Below, in pieces: positions 41,882 through 52,390 of a stretch of 64,000 nt of DNA. The notes below the pieces were generated by a model that searched no databases, was not told where the DNA came from, and worked only from the letters and a program-made list of their open reading frames with translations. Source of the stretch: Aquabacterium sp. J223 (GTDB lineage Bacteria; Pseudomonadota; Gammaproteobacteria; Burkholderiales; Burkholderiaceae_C); assembly GCF_024666615.1 (NCBI RefSeq), contig NZ_CP088297.1:2852001-2916000 (forward strand), written 5' to 3'. The translations under genes were made by a program, and so were the position numbers. Every line of letters begins with the position of its first letter. Position 1 is the first letter of the stretch.

Positions 41882-42435
41882 CGCTCGCGCCGGTAGTGCA
41901 TCGCCACCGCGCCATTGCGCAGCGGCGTCGCCGAGACCAGGGCCAGCCGCCGCGTGCCGGGCAGCCCGCCAGCGTACAGCGTCGGGCCGTGCCCGGCGAT
42001 GCGCGGGTGCACCAGCAGCCGGTACTCGTCGATCAGGTCCAGCCGGTCCAGCCCGGAGGCGAGTCGGGCGCTGCCGAGCAGCACGCCGTCGGGTGTCGCG
42101 TCCTTCAGCCGTTGCACGGTCTCGCGCAGGTCGCCGGCGAGGTGATGGCTGCGGGTCCATGGGTAGTGCGTCCGCGTCGACGACACCACGTACTTCGGCT
42201 TGGCCTCCAGCTTGACCGCCCACTCGCGCACCGCGGGCACCGCGGCCACCTCACCACGCGCGACCGCCGGCCAGTAGCCCTCCATCAGCTCGTACGTGAC
42301 CCGGCCCCACAGCATCGCCCCGGCCTCGTCCATCAGGCGCGTGAAGAAGGCATGCGTCTCGTCGTCGGCGATGCCTTCCTGGTGGTCGGTGCAGCCGTCG
42401 AGGGTGAGGTTGAGGGTGAAGGTGAGGAGGCCCAC
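41878..42435 (-). CDS. Dihydrofolate-reductase-like (RibD C-terminal domain) protein
   Basis: 185 residues from GTG 42435 (GTG GGC CTC). The fold signatures are LNLTLDGC near the N-terminus, GRVTYELMEGYWP (about 43-55), KYVVSSTRTH and GVLLGSARLASGL, then DEYRLLVHPRIAGHGP near the end. These belong to the YwjB/RibD_C group that resembles dihydrofolate reductase and binds NADPH; most members have no known substrate. It is the first gene of a four-gene overlapping run. Confidence 0.85.
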   Translation of the reverse strand: MGLLTFTLNLTLDGCTDHQEGIADDETHAFFTRLMDEAGAMLWGRVTYELMEGYWPAVARGEVAAVPAVREWAVKLEAKPKYVVSSTRTHYPWTRSHHLAGDLRETVQRLKDATPDGVLLGSARLASGLDRLDLIDEYRLLVHPRIAGHGPTLYAGGLPGTRRLALVSATPLRNGAVAMHYRRER

Positions 42436-42790
42436 TGCTCAAGCGTGTCCAAACTAGGTCACGGGTGCCATCGCCTTTGCGGCTCGAACTCCGCGAGGTA
42501 TGCGGCCAGTTCCCTGCCCACCGGCTGCCTCCAGTCTGGCAAAGAGACCGTCCGGACCGTTCCCCAGCGGCGGGCGACACGGCTGGGCGCCGCCGCTACC
42601 GAAGCTGGCGCCGGCACCCCACAAGATCAACGCGGGCATATATTGGATCTCGCAGGTCGAGTGATCACGACACCCATGACCCATAGGGTCCGCCGCATTC
42701 TTGAATGCGAACCGCGCGCTGTCGATACCTCGGAAGTCGCGCCTGTCGAAGCAGAGTGCTCCGGCGGCAGGCAGACCAGAAGGTTCGGCG
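42436..42790. other. Gene-poor stretch of about 355 bases
   Basis: No recognised gene. The middle (about 42640-42690) is less GC-rich than the surroundings and includes ATATATTGG and a GTGATCACGAC palindromic patch (GTGATCAC at 42660-42667). On the minus strand, 42459-42617 holds a 52-codon open frame from GTG that ends VGRELAAYLAEFEPQRRWHP and looks protein-like; it could be a small gene or the end of a lost one. The remainder lies between the divergent ends of the reductase gene and the efflux operon's last gene. Confidence 0.5.
42459..42617 (-). CDS. Possible small ORF or gene remnant
   Basis: A 52-codon frame from GTG 42617 to TGA 42459. It contains SRVARRWGTVRTVSLPDWRQ and GRELAAYLAEFEPQRRWHP, with a helical, charged C-terminus that is more protein-like than random GC-rich sequence. 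A stop lies four codons upstream. I do not recognise it. There is no clear ribosome-binding site, so a remnant is as likely as a gene. Confidence 0.25.
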   Translation of the reverse strand: MPAPASVAAAPSRVARRWGTVRTVSLPDWRQPVGRELAAYLAEFEPQRRWHP

Positions 42791-44245
42791 TCACTGCCTC
42801 CCCGCCACCAGGTCTCCCATCTCGAACCCACCCCCCAGCGCCCGCACCAGTGCCACCGCCACCGCCTGCCGGTCGGCGATCGCCTGCACCAGCGCCCGCC
42901 GCGCGTTCAAGGCGGTCACCTGCGCGGTGACCACCTCGGTGTAGCCCACCTGGCCGGCGCGGTAGCGGTTCTCCACCTGCGCCTGGGTCTGCACCGCGGC
43001 GTCGGCGGCTTCGCGGCGCAGGCCCTGCTGCTGGTCGAGCACGCGCAGCGCGGCGAGCTGGTCCTCGACGTCCTGGAAGGCGTTGAGCACGGTCTGGCGG
43101 TAGTTGGCCACCGACTGCACCCACGCCGCCTGGCTCTGGTCGATGGCGGCGCGACGGGCGCCGGCGTCGAAGATCGTCTGCGCCAGCGACAGGCCGAGCG
43201 ACCAGGCCGTGGCGCTGAACAGGTCGCCGAGGCGGGTGGCGTTGCTGCCATAGCTGGCGCTGAGCTGCAGGCTGGGGAACAGCGCCGCCTGGGCGATGCC
43301 GATCTGCGCCTGCGCCACGTTGACCCGACGTTGCGCGGCGGCGATGTCAGGGCGGCGCTGCAGCAGCGTGCTGGGCAGGCTGGGCGGGATGTCGGGCCGC
43401 ACCTCGGGCCGCCAGGCGGCGGGGGCCAGGGTGAAGCCGCCGGGCGCCTGGCCCACCAGCACGGCGATGGCGTGCTCGAACTGGGCGCGGCTGCGCTCCA
43501 GCGTCAGCAGGTCGGCGCGGGCGTTGGCCAGCTGGGTCTGCGCCTGCAGCACGTCGCTCTTCGGCGCCACGCCGACGGTGTAGCGGTTCTGCGTGATCTG
43601 CAGCGAGCGTTCGTAGGCCGCGATCGTTTCGCGCAGCAGCGCGGCCTCGGCCTCGCCGCTGCGCAGCGCGAGGTAGTTGGCGGCCAGCTCTCCGGTGACC
43701 GACAGGCGCAGCGCGGCCAGGTCGGCGGCGCTGGCCTCGGCGCCGGCCTGCGCGGCGTTGACGCCGCCGCGCAGCCGACCCCACAGGTCGGCCTCCCAAC
43801 TCGCGCCCAGACTGGCCGAGAAGCGGTTGCCGCGCGCGCTGCTGGTCACGGTGCCGGCGGTCGGGTTGACGCTGCTCACCGTGCCGCTGCCGGTGCTGTT
43901 GCCGCTGCGGGTGGCGCCGCCGCTGGCGGTGAGCACCGGCCACAGCGCCGCGCGCTGCTGGCGCACCAGCGCCTGCGACTGCTCCAGCGCGGCGGCGGCG
44001 GCTTCCAGGTTGGCGTTGGCCTGCAGGGCCTGCGTGGCCAGTTGGTCGAGCACCGGGTCGCCGAAGCCCTGCCACCAGGGCCCGCGCTCGACACCGTCCG
44101 CCGGCTGCGCGGTCGTCCAGCCCGGCGGCGCTTCCTTGAAGGCCGCGGGCACCGCCAGCGCCTGCGGCTGGCGCGTCGGGCCGCTGGCACAGCCGGTCAG
44201 CACGGCCAGGGCGATCAGGGTGGGAAGCAGCGGGCGTGCGGTCAT
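42791..44245 (-). CDS. RND efflux outer-membrane lipoprotein (NodT/OprM family)
   Basis: 484 residues. A lipoprotein signal peptide ends in LAVLTGCASG, so the mature N-terminal Cys would be lipidated. Two copies of the outer-membrane efflux repeat follow (about 60-260 and 280-470), with the usual WWQGFGDPVLDQL start and LFPSLQLSASYGSN in the second. It forms the TolC-like channel for the adaptor and the two RND pumps encoded upstream. Its ATG overlaps the stop of the second pump gene (ATGA), making it the last gene of the operon. Confidence 0.93.
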   Translation of the reverse strand: MTARPLLPTLIALAVLTGCASGPTRQPQALAVPAAFKEAPPGWTTAQPADGVERGPWWQGFGDPVLDQLATQALQANANLEAAAAALEQSQALVRQQRAALWPVLTASGGATRSGNSTGSGTVSSVNPTAGTVTSSARGNRFSASLGASWEADLWGRLRGGVNAAQAGAEASAADLAALRLSVTGELAANYLALRSGEAEAALLRETIAAYERSLQITQNRYTVGVAPKSDVLQAQTQLANARADLLTLERSRAQFEHAIAVLVGQAPGGFTLAPAAWRPEVRPDIPPSLPSTLLQRRPDIAAAQRRVNVAQAQIGIAQAALFPSLQLSASYGSNATRLGDLFSATAWSLGLSLAQTIFDAGARRAAIDQSQAAWVQSVANYRQTVLNAFQDVEDQLAALRVLDQQQGLRREAADAAVQTQAQVENRYRAGQVGYTEVVTAQVTALNARRALVQAIADRQAVAVALVRALGGGFEMGDLVAGRQ

Positions 44246-47200
44246 GTGGCAGGCAGGGCCGCGGCGCGGCGCCAGCGGCGCGGCCACCACGAGCGGCCGC
44301 TGAGGCGGTCGAGCAGCAGGTAGACCACCGGCGTGGTCAGCAGGGTGAGCAGCTGGCTGGCGATGAGCCCGCCGATGATGGCGATGCCCAGCGGCCGGCG
44401 CAGCTCGGCGCCGTCGCCGAAGCCGACGGCCAGCGGCAGGGCGCCCAGCGCCGCGGCCAGCGTGGTCATCAGGATCGGACGGAAGCGCAGCAGGCAGGCC
44501 TCGCGCACCGCTTCCAATGCCGTCGCGCCGGCGCGTTCGGCCTGCAGCGCGAAGTCGATGATGAGGATGGCGTTCTTCTTGACGATGCCGATGAGCAGGA
44601 AGACGCCGATCAGCGCGATGAGCGAGAACTCCAGCCGGAACATCAGCAGCGCCAGCACCGCGCCCACGCCGGCCGAGGGCAGCGTTGAGAGCACCGTCAG
44701 CGGGTGCACCAGGCTTTCGTAGAGCACGCCCAGCACCAGGTAGATGACCACCAGCGCCGCCAGGACGAGCAGCGGCTGCTGACCCTGCGACTGCTGGAAG
44801 TTGCGCGCGGTGCCCTGGAAGCTGCCGCGCACGTTGGACGGCAGGCGGATCTCGTCGGCCAGCTCGCGCAGCCCGGCCTGGGCCTCGCCCAGCGCCCGCC
44901 CTTCCGGCAGGTTGAAGGCGATGGTGGCGGCCAGCTCGCCGTCCTGGTGGGCGACCGACGCGGCGGTCGGCCGCTCGCGGAAGGTGGCGATGGCCGACAG
45001 CGGCACCATGGTGGTGGCGCCGCCGGTCGCCAGCGGCGTGCCCGCCGAGGCGTCGCGCAGCGACGGGTTGACCACCGCGTTGCTGCTGCCCGCGCCGCTG
45101 GCCGCGGCGGAGGGGTTGAGCGCCGCCTGCGCCTGCGCCGCACTCGCCGTGCCGGCGGCGGTGAGGCCGCGCGCCGGCACCATCACGTCGGCCAGCGCCG
45201 CCGGCGTGCGGCCCCAGCCCGGTGCCGCTTCGAGGATGACGCGGTACTGGTTCAGCTCATCGTAGAGGGTCGCCGCCTGGCGCTGGCCGAAGGCGCTGTA
45301 CAGCGCGTTGTCGATGTCGCGGGGGGTGATGCCCAGACGCGCGGCGCGCTCGCGGTCGATGTCGACATAGGCCTCGACGCCGTTCTGCTGCAGGTCGGTG
45401 TCGACGTCGGTGAACAGCTCGGGCCGGCCGCGCATGGCCAGCGCCAGGCGCTCGGCCCAGGTGCGCAGCTCGGCCGGGTCGGCGGCCTTCAGCGTGTATT
45501 GGATGCTGGCGTTGGCCGAGCGCCCGCCGAAGCGCAGGTCCTGCACCGGGTTGAGGAAGAGCTGCACGCCGGTGACCCGCGCGATCTGCGGCCGCAGGCG
45601 GGCGATGACCGCCTGGGCGCCCTCGGTGCGCTCGGGGCGCGGCTTGAGGTTGACGAAGAGGAAGCCGCCACCCGCCCGGCCGCCGCCGGTGAAGCCGACC
45701 ACCGTGTCCACCGCCGGGTCCCGGTGGATGACGTCCACCAGCTGGCGCAGCTTGGCCTGCAGCGCCTCGAAGCTGATGCTCTGGTCGGCGCGCAGGCCGC
45801 CGTTGAGCTGGCCGGTGTCCTGCTGCGGGAAGAAGCCCTTGGGCACCTGGGCGAAGAGGTAGACGTTGAGGCCGATCACCGCCAACAGGATGAGCATCAC
45901 CAGCGCCTTGGCGTGCAGCGCCCAGTCGAGCGCGCGGGCGTAGGCGCCGAGCAGCGCGTCCTGCGCCCGCTCGAAGCCGCGGGCGATGCGGCCGGGCCGG
46001 CGGCCGGTGCCCTCGGCCTTGAGCAGCCAGGCGCACATCATCGGCGTGGTGGTCAGCGAGATCACCAGCGACACCAGCACCGCCGCCGACAGCGTGACCG
46101 CGAACTCGCGGAACAGCCGCCCCACCAGGTCGCCCATGAACAGCAGCGGGATGAACACCGCCACCAGCGACAGGCTGATCGACAGCACGGTGAAGCCCAC
46201 CTCCTTGGCGCCGAGCAGCGCGGCCTCGAAGGGCCGCATGCCGCGCTCGATGTGGCGGCTGGTGTTCTCCAGCACGACGATGGCGTCGTCGACGACGAAG
46301 CCGGTGGCCACCGTCAGCGCCATCAGGCTGAGGTTGTTGAGCGAGAAGCCGAGCAGCTTCATCACGCCGAAGGTGGCCAGCAGCGACACCACCGTGGCCA
46401 CCGCCGGGATCAGCGTGGCGCGCCAGCGGCGCAGGAACACGCCGACCACCGCCACCACCAGCACGATGCTGATGAGCAGCGTGATCTCCACCTCGTGCAG
46501 CGAGGCGCGGATGGAGGCGGTGGCGTCGGAGGCCACCTGCAGCTCGATGTCCGGCGGCATCTGCGCGCGCAGGGACGGCAGCAGCGCGCGCACCGAGTCC
46601 ACCGTCTCGATGATGTTGGCGTTGGGCTGCCGGGTGATCAGCACGATCACCGCCGGCTGGCCGTTGAACAGGCCCAACTGCCGCCGGTCCTCCTGCCCGT
46701 CGATCACCCGCGCGATGTCGCGCAGGCGCACCGGCGCGCCGTCGCGCCAGGCGATGACGAGGTCGCGGTAGGCGTCGGCGTCGCGGCGCTGGTCGGCGTC
46801 CAGGCCCTGGGTGGCGGTGTAGACCTGCAGGCGTTCGCCGCCCACCTCCACCGCGCCCTTGGGCCGGTTGGCGGTGGCGGCCTGCACGGCGGCGCGCACG
46901 TCCTCCATCGCCAGGCCCATGCGGGCCAGCGCCAGCGGGTTCACCTCCACCCGCACCGCGGGCAGCGAGCCGCCGCCGATCTCCACGTCGCCCACGCCCT
47001 GCACCTGCGCGATGCGCTGCTGCAGCACGTTGGACACCGCGTCGACGATCTGCCCCGGCGACCGGGTCTTGGAGGTGAGCGCCAGGATGATCACCGGCGC
47101 CGCCGCCGGGTTGGCCTTGCGGTAGGTCGGGTTGCTGCGCAGCGTGGCCGGCAGGTCGGCGCGCGAGGCGTTGATCGCCGCCTGCACCTCGCGCGCCGCG

Positions 47201-47508
47201 CCGTCGGCGTCGCGCGAGAGGTCGAACTGCAGGTTGATGCGGGTGGAGCCGATGCCGCTGGTGGAGGTGATCTCGTTGACGCCCGCGATGCTGCCCAGCC
47301 GCCGCTCCAGCGGCGTGGCCACGCTGCTGGCCATGGTGGCCGGGCTGGCGCCGGGCACGTTGGCGCTGACGGTGACGACCGGGAAGTCGACCTGCGGCAG
47401 CGGCGACACCGGCAGCGTGAAGAAGGCGGCCGCGCCGGCCAGCGCGAGGCCGAGGGTCAGCAGCACGGTCGCCACCGGGCGCTGGATGAAGGGCCGCGAC
47501 AGGTTCAT
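44242..47508 (-). CDS. mdtC: RND multidrug efflux transporter, MdtC-like
   Basis: 1088 residues, intact. It starts NLSRPFIQRPVATVLLTLG, has VATPLERRLGSIAGVNEI and IQYTLKA blocks, and the duplicated pattern of one plus five membrane segments around two large periplasmic loops. NNLSLMALTVATGFVVDDAIV carries the aspartate pair of the proton relay (shortened: MALTVATGFVVDDAIV). A Ser/Ala/Gly-rich insertion near residues 780-830 is longer than in E. coli MdtC. MdtB and MdtC-type pumps form a heterotrimer; the two are encoded in order here with a 4-base overlap. Confidence 0.92.
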   Translation of the reverse strand: MNLSRPFIQRPVATVLLTLGLALAGAAAFFTLPVSPLPQVDFPVVTVSANVPGASPATMASSVATPLERRLGSIAGVNEITSTSGIGSTRINLQFDLSRDADGAAREVQAAINASRADLPATLRSNPTYRKANPAAAPVIILALTSKTRSPGQIVDAVSNVLQQRIAQVQGVGDVEIGGGSLPAVRVEVNPLALARMGLAMEDVRAAVQAATANRPKGAVEVGGERLQVYTATQGLDADQRRDADAYRDLVIAWRDGAPVRLRDIARVIDGQEDRRQLGLFNGQPAVIVLITRQPNANIIETVDSVRALLPSLRAQMPPDIELQVASDATASIRASLHEVEITLLISIVLVVAVVGVFLRRWRATLIPAVATVVSLLATFGVMKLLGFSLNNLSLMALTVATGFVVDDAIVVLENTSRHIERGMRPFEAALLGAKEVGFTVLSISLSLVAVFIPLLFMGDLVGRLFREFAVTLSAAVLVSLVISLTTTPMMCAWLLKAEGTGRRPGRIARGFERAQDALLGAYARALDWALHAKALVMLILLAVIGLNVYLFAQVPKGFFPQQDTGQLNGGLRADQSISFEALQAKLRQLVDVIHRDPAVDTVVGFTGGGRAGGGFLFVNLKPRPERTEGAQAVIARLRPQIARVTGVQLFLNPVQDLRFGGRSANASIQYTLKAADPAELRTWAERLALAMRGRPELFTDVDTDLQQNGVEAYVDIDRERAARLGITPRDIDNALYSAFGQRQAATLYDELNQYRVILEAAPGWGRTPAALADVMVPARGLTAAGTASAAQAQAALNPSAAASGAGSSNAVVNPSLRDASAGTPLATGGATTMVPLSAIATFRERPTAASVAHQDGELAATIAFNLPEGRALGEAQAGLRELADEIRLPSNVRGSFQGTARNFQQSQGQQPLLVLAALVVIYLVLGVLYESLVHPLTVLSTLPSAGVGAVLALLMFRLEFSLIALIGVFLLIGIVKKNAILIIDFALQAERAGATALEAVREACLLRFRPILMTTLAAALGALPLAVGFGDGAELRRPLGIAIIGGLIASQLLTLLTTPVVYLLLDRLSGRSWWPRRWRRAAALPAT

Positions 47509-50500
47509 CGGCCGCCCTGCCCTTCGGTCAGGCCCTCGGCGTCGCGCGGGCCCTCGACGTCCACCGGCGCGCGCGACGGCGCCCGCCCGAAGCGCCGACC
47601 CAGCCGGTCGAAGGCCAGGTAGATCACCGGCGTGGTGAACAGCGTCAGCAGCTGGCTGGCGATCAGCCCGCCGAAGATGGCCAGGCCCAGCGGCCGGCGC
47701 AGCTCGGCGCCCTCGCCGAAGCCCAGCATCAGCGGCACCGCGGCGAACAGCGCGGCGAAGGTGGTCATCAGGATGGGCCGCAGGCGCAGCAGCGCCGCCT
47801 CGCGGATGGCCTCGTGCGGGCTGCGGCCCTCGTGCCGTTCGGCGTCGAGCGCGAAGTCGATCATCATGATCGCGTTCTTCTTGACGATGCCGATCAGGAG
47901 GATGATGCCGATGATGCCGATGACCCCCAGGTCCTGGCCGCTGATCCACAACGCGAGCAGCGCGCCGACGCCCGCCGACGGCAGCGTGGACAGGATGGTC
48001 AGCGGGTGGACGTAGCTCTCGTAGAGCACGCCCAGCACGATGTAGACGCAGACCACCGCCGCCAGGATCAGCCAGAGCTGGCTGACGAGCGACTGCTCGT
48101 AGGCGCCGGCCGCGCCGAGGAAGCTCAGGGAGACCGACTCGGGCAGGCCGATCGACGCCGCCGCGTCGCGCACCTGCTGCACCGCCGCGCCCAGCGCGGT
48201 GCCGGGGGCGGTGTCGAAGCCCAGCGTGGCCGACGGGTACTGCGCGACATGGCTCAACTGCAGCGGCGCCTCGACCTCGCTGATGCGTGCCACGGCCGAC
48301 AGCGGCACGGTGTCGCCGCCGCTGGTGCGCAGCGGCAGCTGGTGCAGCGCCTGCGGCGACTGCTGGGTGTCGGGCCGCGCTTCCAGGATCACCCGGTACT
48401 GGTTGGTCGGCGTGAAGATGGTGGAGACGATGCGCTGGCCGAAGGCGTTGTACAGCGCGTCGTCCAGCGCCGCGGCGGTGATGCCCAGCCGCGCGGCGCT
48501 GTCGCGGTCGAGCTGCACCTGCAGCGCGCGGCCCATGGCGCCGGCGTCGGTCACCACGTTGGCCAGGCCGGCCTGTCGCTTCATCGCCTCGACCAGCTTC
48601 AGCGACCAGTTGCGCACCGTGGCGGTGTCGGCGCCCTCCAGCGAGGCGCGGTACAGCGTGGCGCCGCCCTCGGCGTCGATGGTCAGGTCCTGCGTCGGCT
48701 GCAGCACCAGCGACACGCCGGCCACCGCGGCGGCGCGCTGCTGCAGCCGCTGCAGCAACGCGTCCAGGCCGGGCCGGCCGTCGCGCTGCAGCTGGATCAA
48801 CAGGCGGCCGGTGTGCAGCAGCGTGCTGTTGGCCGCGTCGACGCCGACGAAGCTGGCCACGTTGCGCACCGCCGGGTCGGCCAGCAGCGCCCGCGCCAGC
48901 TCGGCCTGCAGGCTGGCCATGCGGGGGTAGGACACCTCCTGCGCGGCCTCCACCCGGCCCTGCAGCTGGCCGGTGTCCTGCGTCGGGAACAGGCCCTTGG
49001 GGATGCCCAGGTACAGCAGCACGGTGAGCACCAGCGTGGCCAGCGCCACCAGCAGCGTCAGGCCCTGGCGCGCCAGCACGCCGTCCAGCGTGCGGGCGTA
49101 GCCGGCGACCAGCCGGTCGAAGCCGCGCTGGAACCTGCGGGCGAAGCGGCCCGGCGGGCCCTCCTCGCGCAGCCAGCGCGCGCACATCATCGGCACCAGC
49201 GTCAGCGACACCACCGCCGACAGGCCGATGGTGATGGCCAGCGTGACCGCGAACTCGCGGAACAGGCGCCCCACCACGTCGCCCATGAAGAGCAGCGGGA
49301 TCAACACCGCCACCAGCGAGACGGTGAGCGAGACGATGGTGAAGCCGATCTGCGAGGCGCCGCGGATGGCGGCGTCCATCGCCGCGCGGGGGGCCCGCAG
49401 GGCGGCCGGCCCTGCGTTCCATCTCCAGGTGGCGGGCGATGTTCTCGATCATCACGATGGCGTCGTCGACGACGAAGCCGGTGGCGATGGTCAGCGCCAT
49501 CAGGCTCAGGTTGTTCAGCGAGTAGCCGAGCAGCTGCATGAAGCCCAGCGTGCCGATCAGCGAGATCGGCACCGCCAGGCTGGCGATCAGCGTGGCGCGC
49601 CAGCTGTGCAGGAAGGCGAAGATGACCAGCACCACCAGCACCACGGCCAGCACCAGCTCCCACGCCACGTGCTTGACCGACGCGCGGATGCCGGTGGTGC
49701 GGTCGGCCAGCACCGCCACCTGGATGCCGCCGGGCAGCGCCGACTGCAGCTCGGGCAGGCGGTTGCGGATGGCGTCCACCGTGTCGATGACGTTGGCCCC
49801 CGGCTGGCGCTGCACGTTGAGCACCACGGCCGGCTTGAGCACCGGCACCACATCCGCATCGGCGGCGGTGTCCGCCGACGCGCGGCTGCGGCAGTCGCCG
49901 TCCGCCATCGCGGCCGCGCAGGGCCAGCCGGCCCAGGCGCCGAGCCGGGTGTTTTCGGCCCCGTCGACGATGCGCGCCACGTCCTTCAGCCGCACCGGTG
50001 CGCCGTTGCGCCAGGCCACCACCAGCTCGCGGTAGTCGTCGGCGACCACCAGCTGGTCGTTGGCGTTGATGCTGTAGCTGCGGGCGGCGCCTTCGAGGCT
50101 GCCCTTGGCCTGGTTGGCGTTGGCCGCCGAGATGGCGTTGCGCAGCGTGTCCAGGCCCAGGCCCTGCGCGGCCAGCGCCTGGGCGTCGGCCTGGATGCGC
50201 ACCGCCGGCCGCTGGCCGCCGGCCAGGCTGACCAGGCCGACGCCCGGCACCTGCGAGATCTTCTGCGCCAGCCGCGTCTGCACCAGGTCCTGCACCTGCG
50301 TCAGCTGCAGCGTGTCGGAGGTGACGGCCAGCGTCAGCACCGGCGCGTCGGCCGGATTGACCTTGGCGTAGATGGGCGGCGCCGGCAGGTCGGCCGGCAG
50401 CAGGGCGTTGGCGGCGTTGATGGCGGCCTGCACCTGCTGCTCGGCCACATCGAGCTTCAGGCCGAGGGCGAACTGCAGCACGATGACGGAGACGCCGGCG

Positions 50501-50808
50501 GCGCTGTTGCTGCTCATGCGCGCCAGGCCGGGCATCTGGCCGAACTGGCGCTCCAGCGGCGCGGTGACGGTCTGCGCCATCACCTCCGGGCTGCCGCCGG
50601 GGTACAGCGTCTGCACCTGGATGGTCGGGTAGTCGACCTGCGGCAGCGCCGACAGCGGCAGCAGCCGCAGCGCGACCAGGCCCGACAGCAGGATGGCCAG
50701 CATCAGCAGCGAGGTGGCCACCGGCCGCAGGATGAACAGCCGGGAGATGCCGCCCGGCGCACCATCGGCGGCCGGCGTCGGGGTGTCGATGCGGCGATCG
50801 TCGCTCAC
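47505..50808 (-). pseudogene. mdtB: RND multidrug efflux transporter, MdtB-like, frameshifted
   Basis: Starts at GTG 50808, overlapping the adaptor stop (GTGA). The first part (SRLFILRPVATSLLMLAILL to VDDAIVMIENIARHLEMERR) is good RND sequence. The frame then breaks, and the rest, from MDAAIRGASQIGF to the end, continues in the next frame. One extra base in the G run at 49388-49393 accounts for this; the span of 3304 bases is one over a multiple of 3. Corrected, the protein is about 1100 residues. All other regions look intact, so sequencing error is likely. An unusual EMERRAGRPAGP-type insertion lies at the break. Confidence 0.88.
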
Positions 50809-52192
50809 GGCGCCGCCGCCGCTGCGTCCTGCGCCGGCCGCTGGCGCCGCGGCCGGCCTTCCCCGGACGCCCCCCGGGCGCGCCCGCATCGGATGCCGAC
50901 GCGCCGGGGGCGGAGGCGGCGCCCGCCCGGCGGCCGCCCGCCGGGCCCTCGCCGGGCAGCACCACCCGGCCGCCATCGCGCAGCCGGTCGGCGCCTTCGG
51001 TCACCACCCGCTCGCCGGGCTGCAGGCCTTTCAGCACCGCCAGCCGCTCGCCCATCATCGGCCCGCGCTGGATGGGCCGCATCTGCACCGTGCGGTCGGC
51101 CTGCACGACGAAGACGAACTCGCCCTGCGCGCCCTGCCGCACCGCCGATAGCGGCACCGTGACCACGCCCTTGAGCAGGTCCAGCTGCAGCCGCAGGTTG
51201 ACGAACTGGTTGGCGATGAGCCCGCCGTCGGCGTTGTCGAAGCGGGCCTTGGCGCGCACGGTGCCGGTCTGCACGTCGACCTGGTTGTCCAGCGTCCAGA
51301 AGCGGCCCTCGGCCAGCACCTGGCTGCGGCTGCGGTCCAGCGCGCGCGCCGGCAGGGGACCCTTGGCCGCCTGCGCCTGCACTTCGGGCACGCGGTCCTG
51401 CGGCACCGCGAAGACCACGTCCACCGGCGACAGCTGGGTGATGACGACCAGCCCGGCGGCGTCGGACGAGCTGACCAGGTTGCCGGCGTCCACCGCGCGC
51501 AGGCCGATGCGACCGGCCACCGGCGAGACGATGCGGGTGTAGGACAGGTTGAGCCGGGCGTTCGCCTCGGCCGCGCGGTCGGTGGTGACCGTGCCTTCGA
51601 GCTGGCGCACCAGCGCGGCCTGGGTGTCCACGTCCTGGCGGGCGATGGAGTCCTGCTTGAGCAGCGTCTCGTAGCGCTGCAGCGTCAGGCGGGCGTTCTC
51701 CAGCTGCGCCTCGTCGCGCTGGCGGGTGCCGATGGCCTGCTGCAGCGCGATCTCGAACGGTCGGGGGTCGATCTGCGCCAGCAGCTCGCCCTTCTTCACC
51801 AGCTGGCCCTCGCGGAACAGCACCTGCTGCAGCACGCCGGAGACCTGCGGCCGCAGGGTGACCGTGGCGATCGGCGTCACCGTGCCCAAGGCGTCGAGAA
51901 CCACCGGCACATCGGCCGGCTGCGCCGGCGCCACGCCGACGGTGACCGGCGCGCCCCGGCCGCCCCCGCCGCCGCCCCCCGGCGGCGCCATGCCCGGGGG
52001 ACCGCCGGCCATGCCGCCGCCGGGCGGGCCGCCGGGGGCCGCGGCCGGCGGGCGATGGGTCAGCCACCAGGCCAGCGCGCCGAGGGCGATCAGGCCCAGC
52101 AGGGCGACGACGGTGCCGCGCCAGCGGCGACGCGGCCGGACGGCCACCGGGCTGGGGGAGGACGGCGGTTCAGCGGGAGCGGCAGGCGGCAT
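50805..52192 (-). CDS. mdtA: RND periplasmic adaptor (membrane fusion protein), MdtA-like, frameshift near C-terminus
   Basis: About 462 residues when corrected. One N-terminal membrane segment (VALLGLIALGALAWWLTH) is followed by a long Gly/Pro-rich linker (about 50-78), a lipoyl/hairpin/barrel core (TLRPQVSGVLQQVLFREGQ, SPVAGRIGLRAVDAGNLV, and GVVTVPLSAVRQG) and a low-complexity tail. In the tail one base seems to be missing from the C run at 50870-50875; restoring it leads to RPAQDAAAAAP-stop, whose TGA overlaps the pump GTG. The adaptor links the pumps to the outer-membrane channel. It is the first gene of the operon. Confidence 0.88.
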
Positions 52193-52333
52193 GGAGGGCG
52201 GTCAAGGACGGCAGGGCTTCGCGGCGATGGCCGGACGGGTCACGGCCGGGCCTTCTTACGGACCCGGGCCGCCACCCGACCATTGCACGCCGTGGGTGTT
52301 GCCAGTGTGTTGCTCTGACGCATCGCACAGGCA

Positions 52334-52358
52334 ACACAGGGCCCGCAGGGCCCTGTGT
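52334..52358. terminator. Perfect 11-bp stem hairpin
   Basis: ACACAGGGCCC (52334-52344) pairs fully with GGGCCCTGTGT (52348-52358) around a GCA loop. It lies 32 bases after the stop of the Bug gene (transcribed leftwards) and before the mdtA start, with only a short TTG after the stem on that strand. It probably ends the Bug/ligase transcript and insulates the efflux operon. Confidence 0.65.
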
Positions 52359-52390
52359 GGGTCGACCGCCAGGCCCGTGCCTGGGGGTGC

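Noticed and set aside
42436..42790. A partial insertion sequence in the gene-poor stretch
   Set aside because: I found no terminal inverted repeats, no target duplication and no recognisable transposase motif, only one short protein-like frame.
44242..50976. A 2244-codon frame that looked like a fused double RND pump
   Set aside because: It is two separate pump genes with a 4-base overlap; the apparent fusion comes from the frameshift in the first pump that lets the frame read on into the second.
51961..52060. Possible regulatory repeat of C-rich and G-rich blocks in the adaptor gene
   Set aside because: It encodes the Gly/Pro-rich linker after the membrane anchor of the MdtA-like protein and needs no other explanation.
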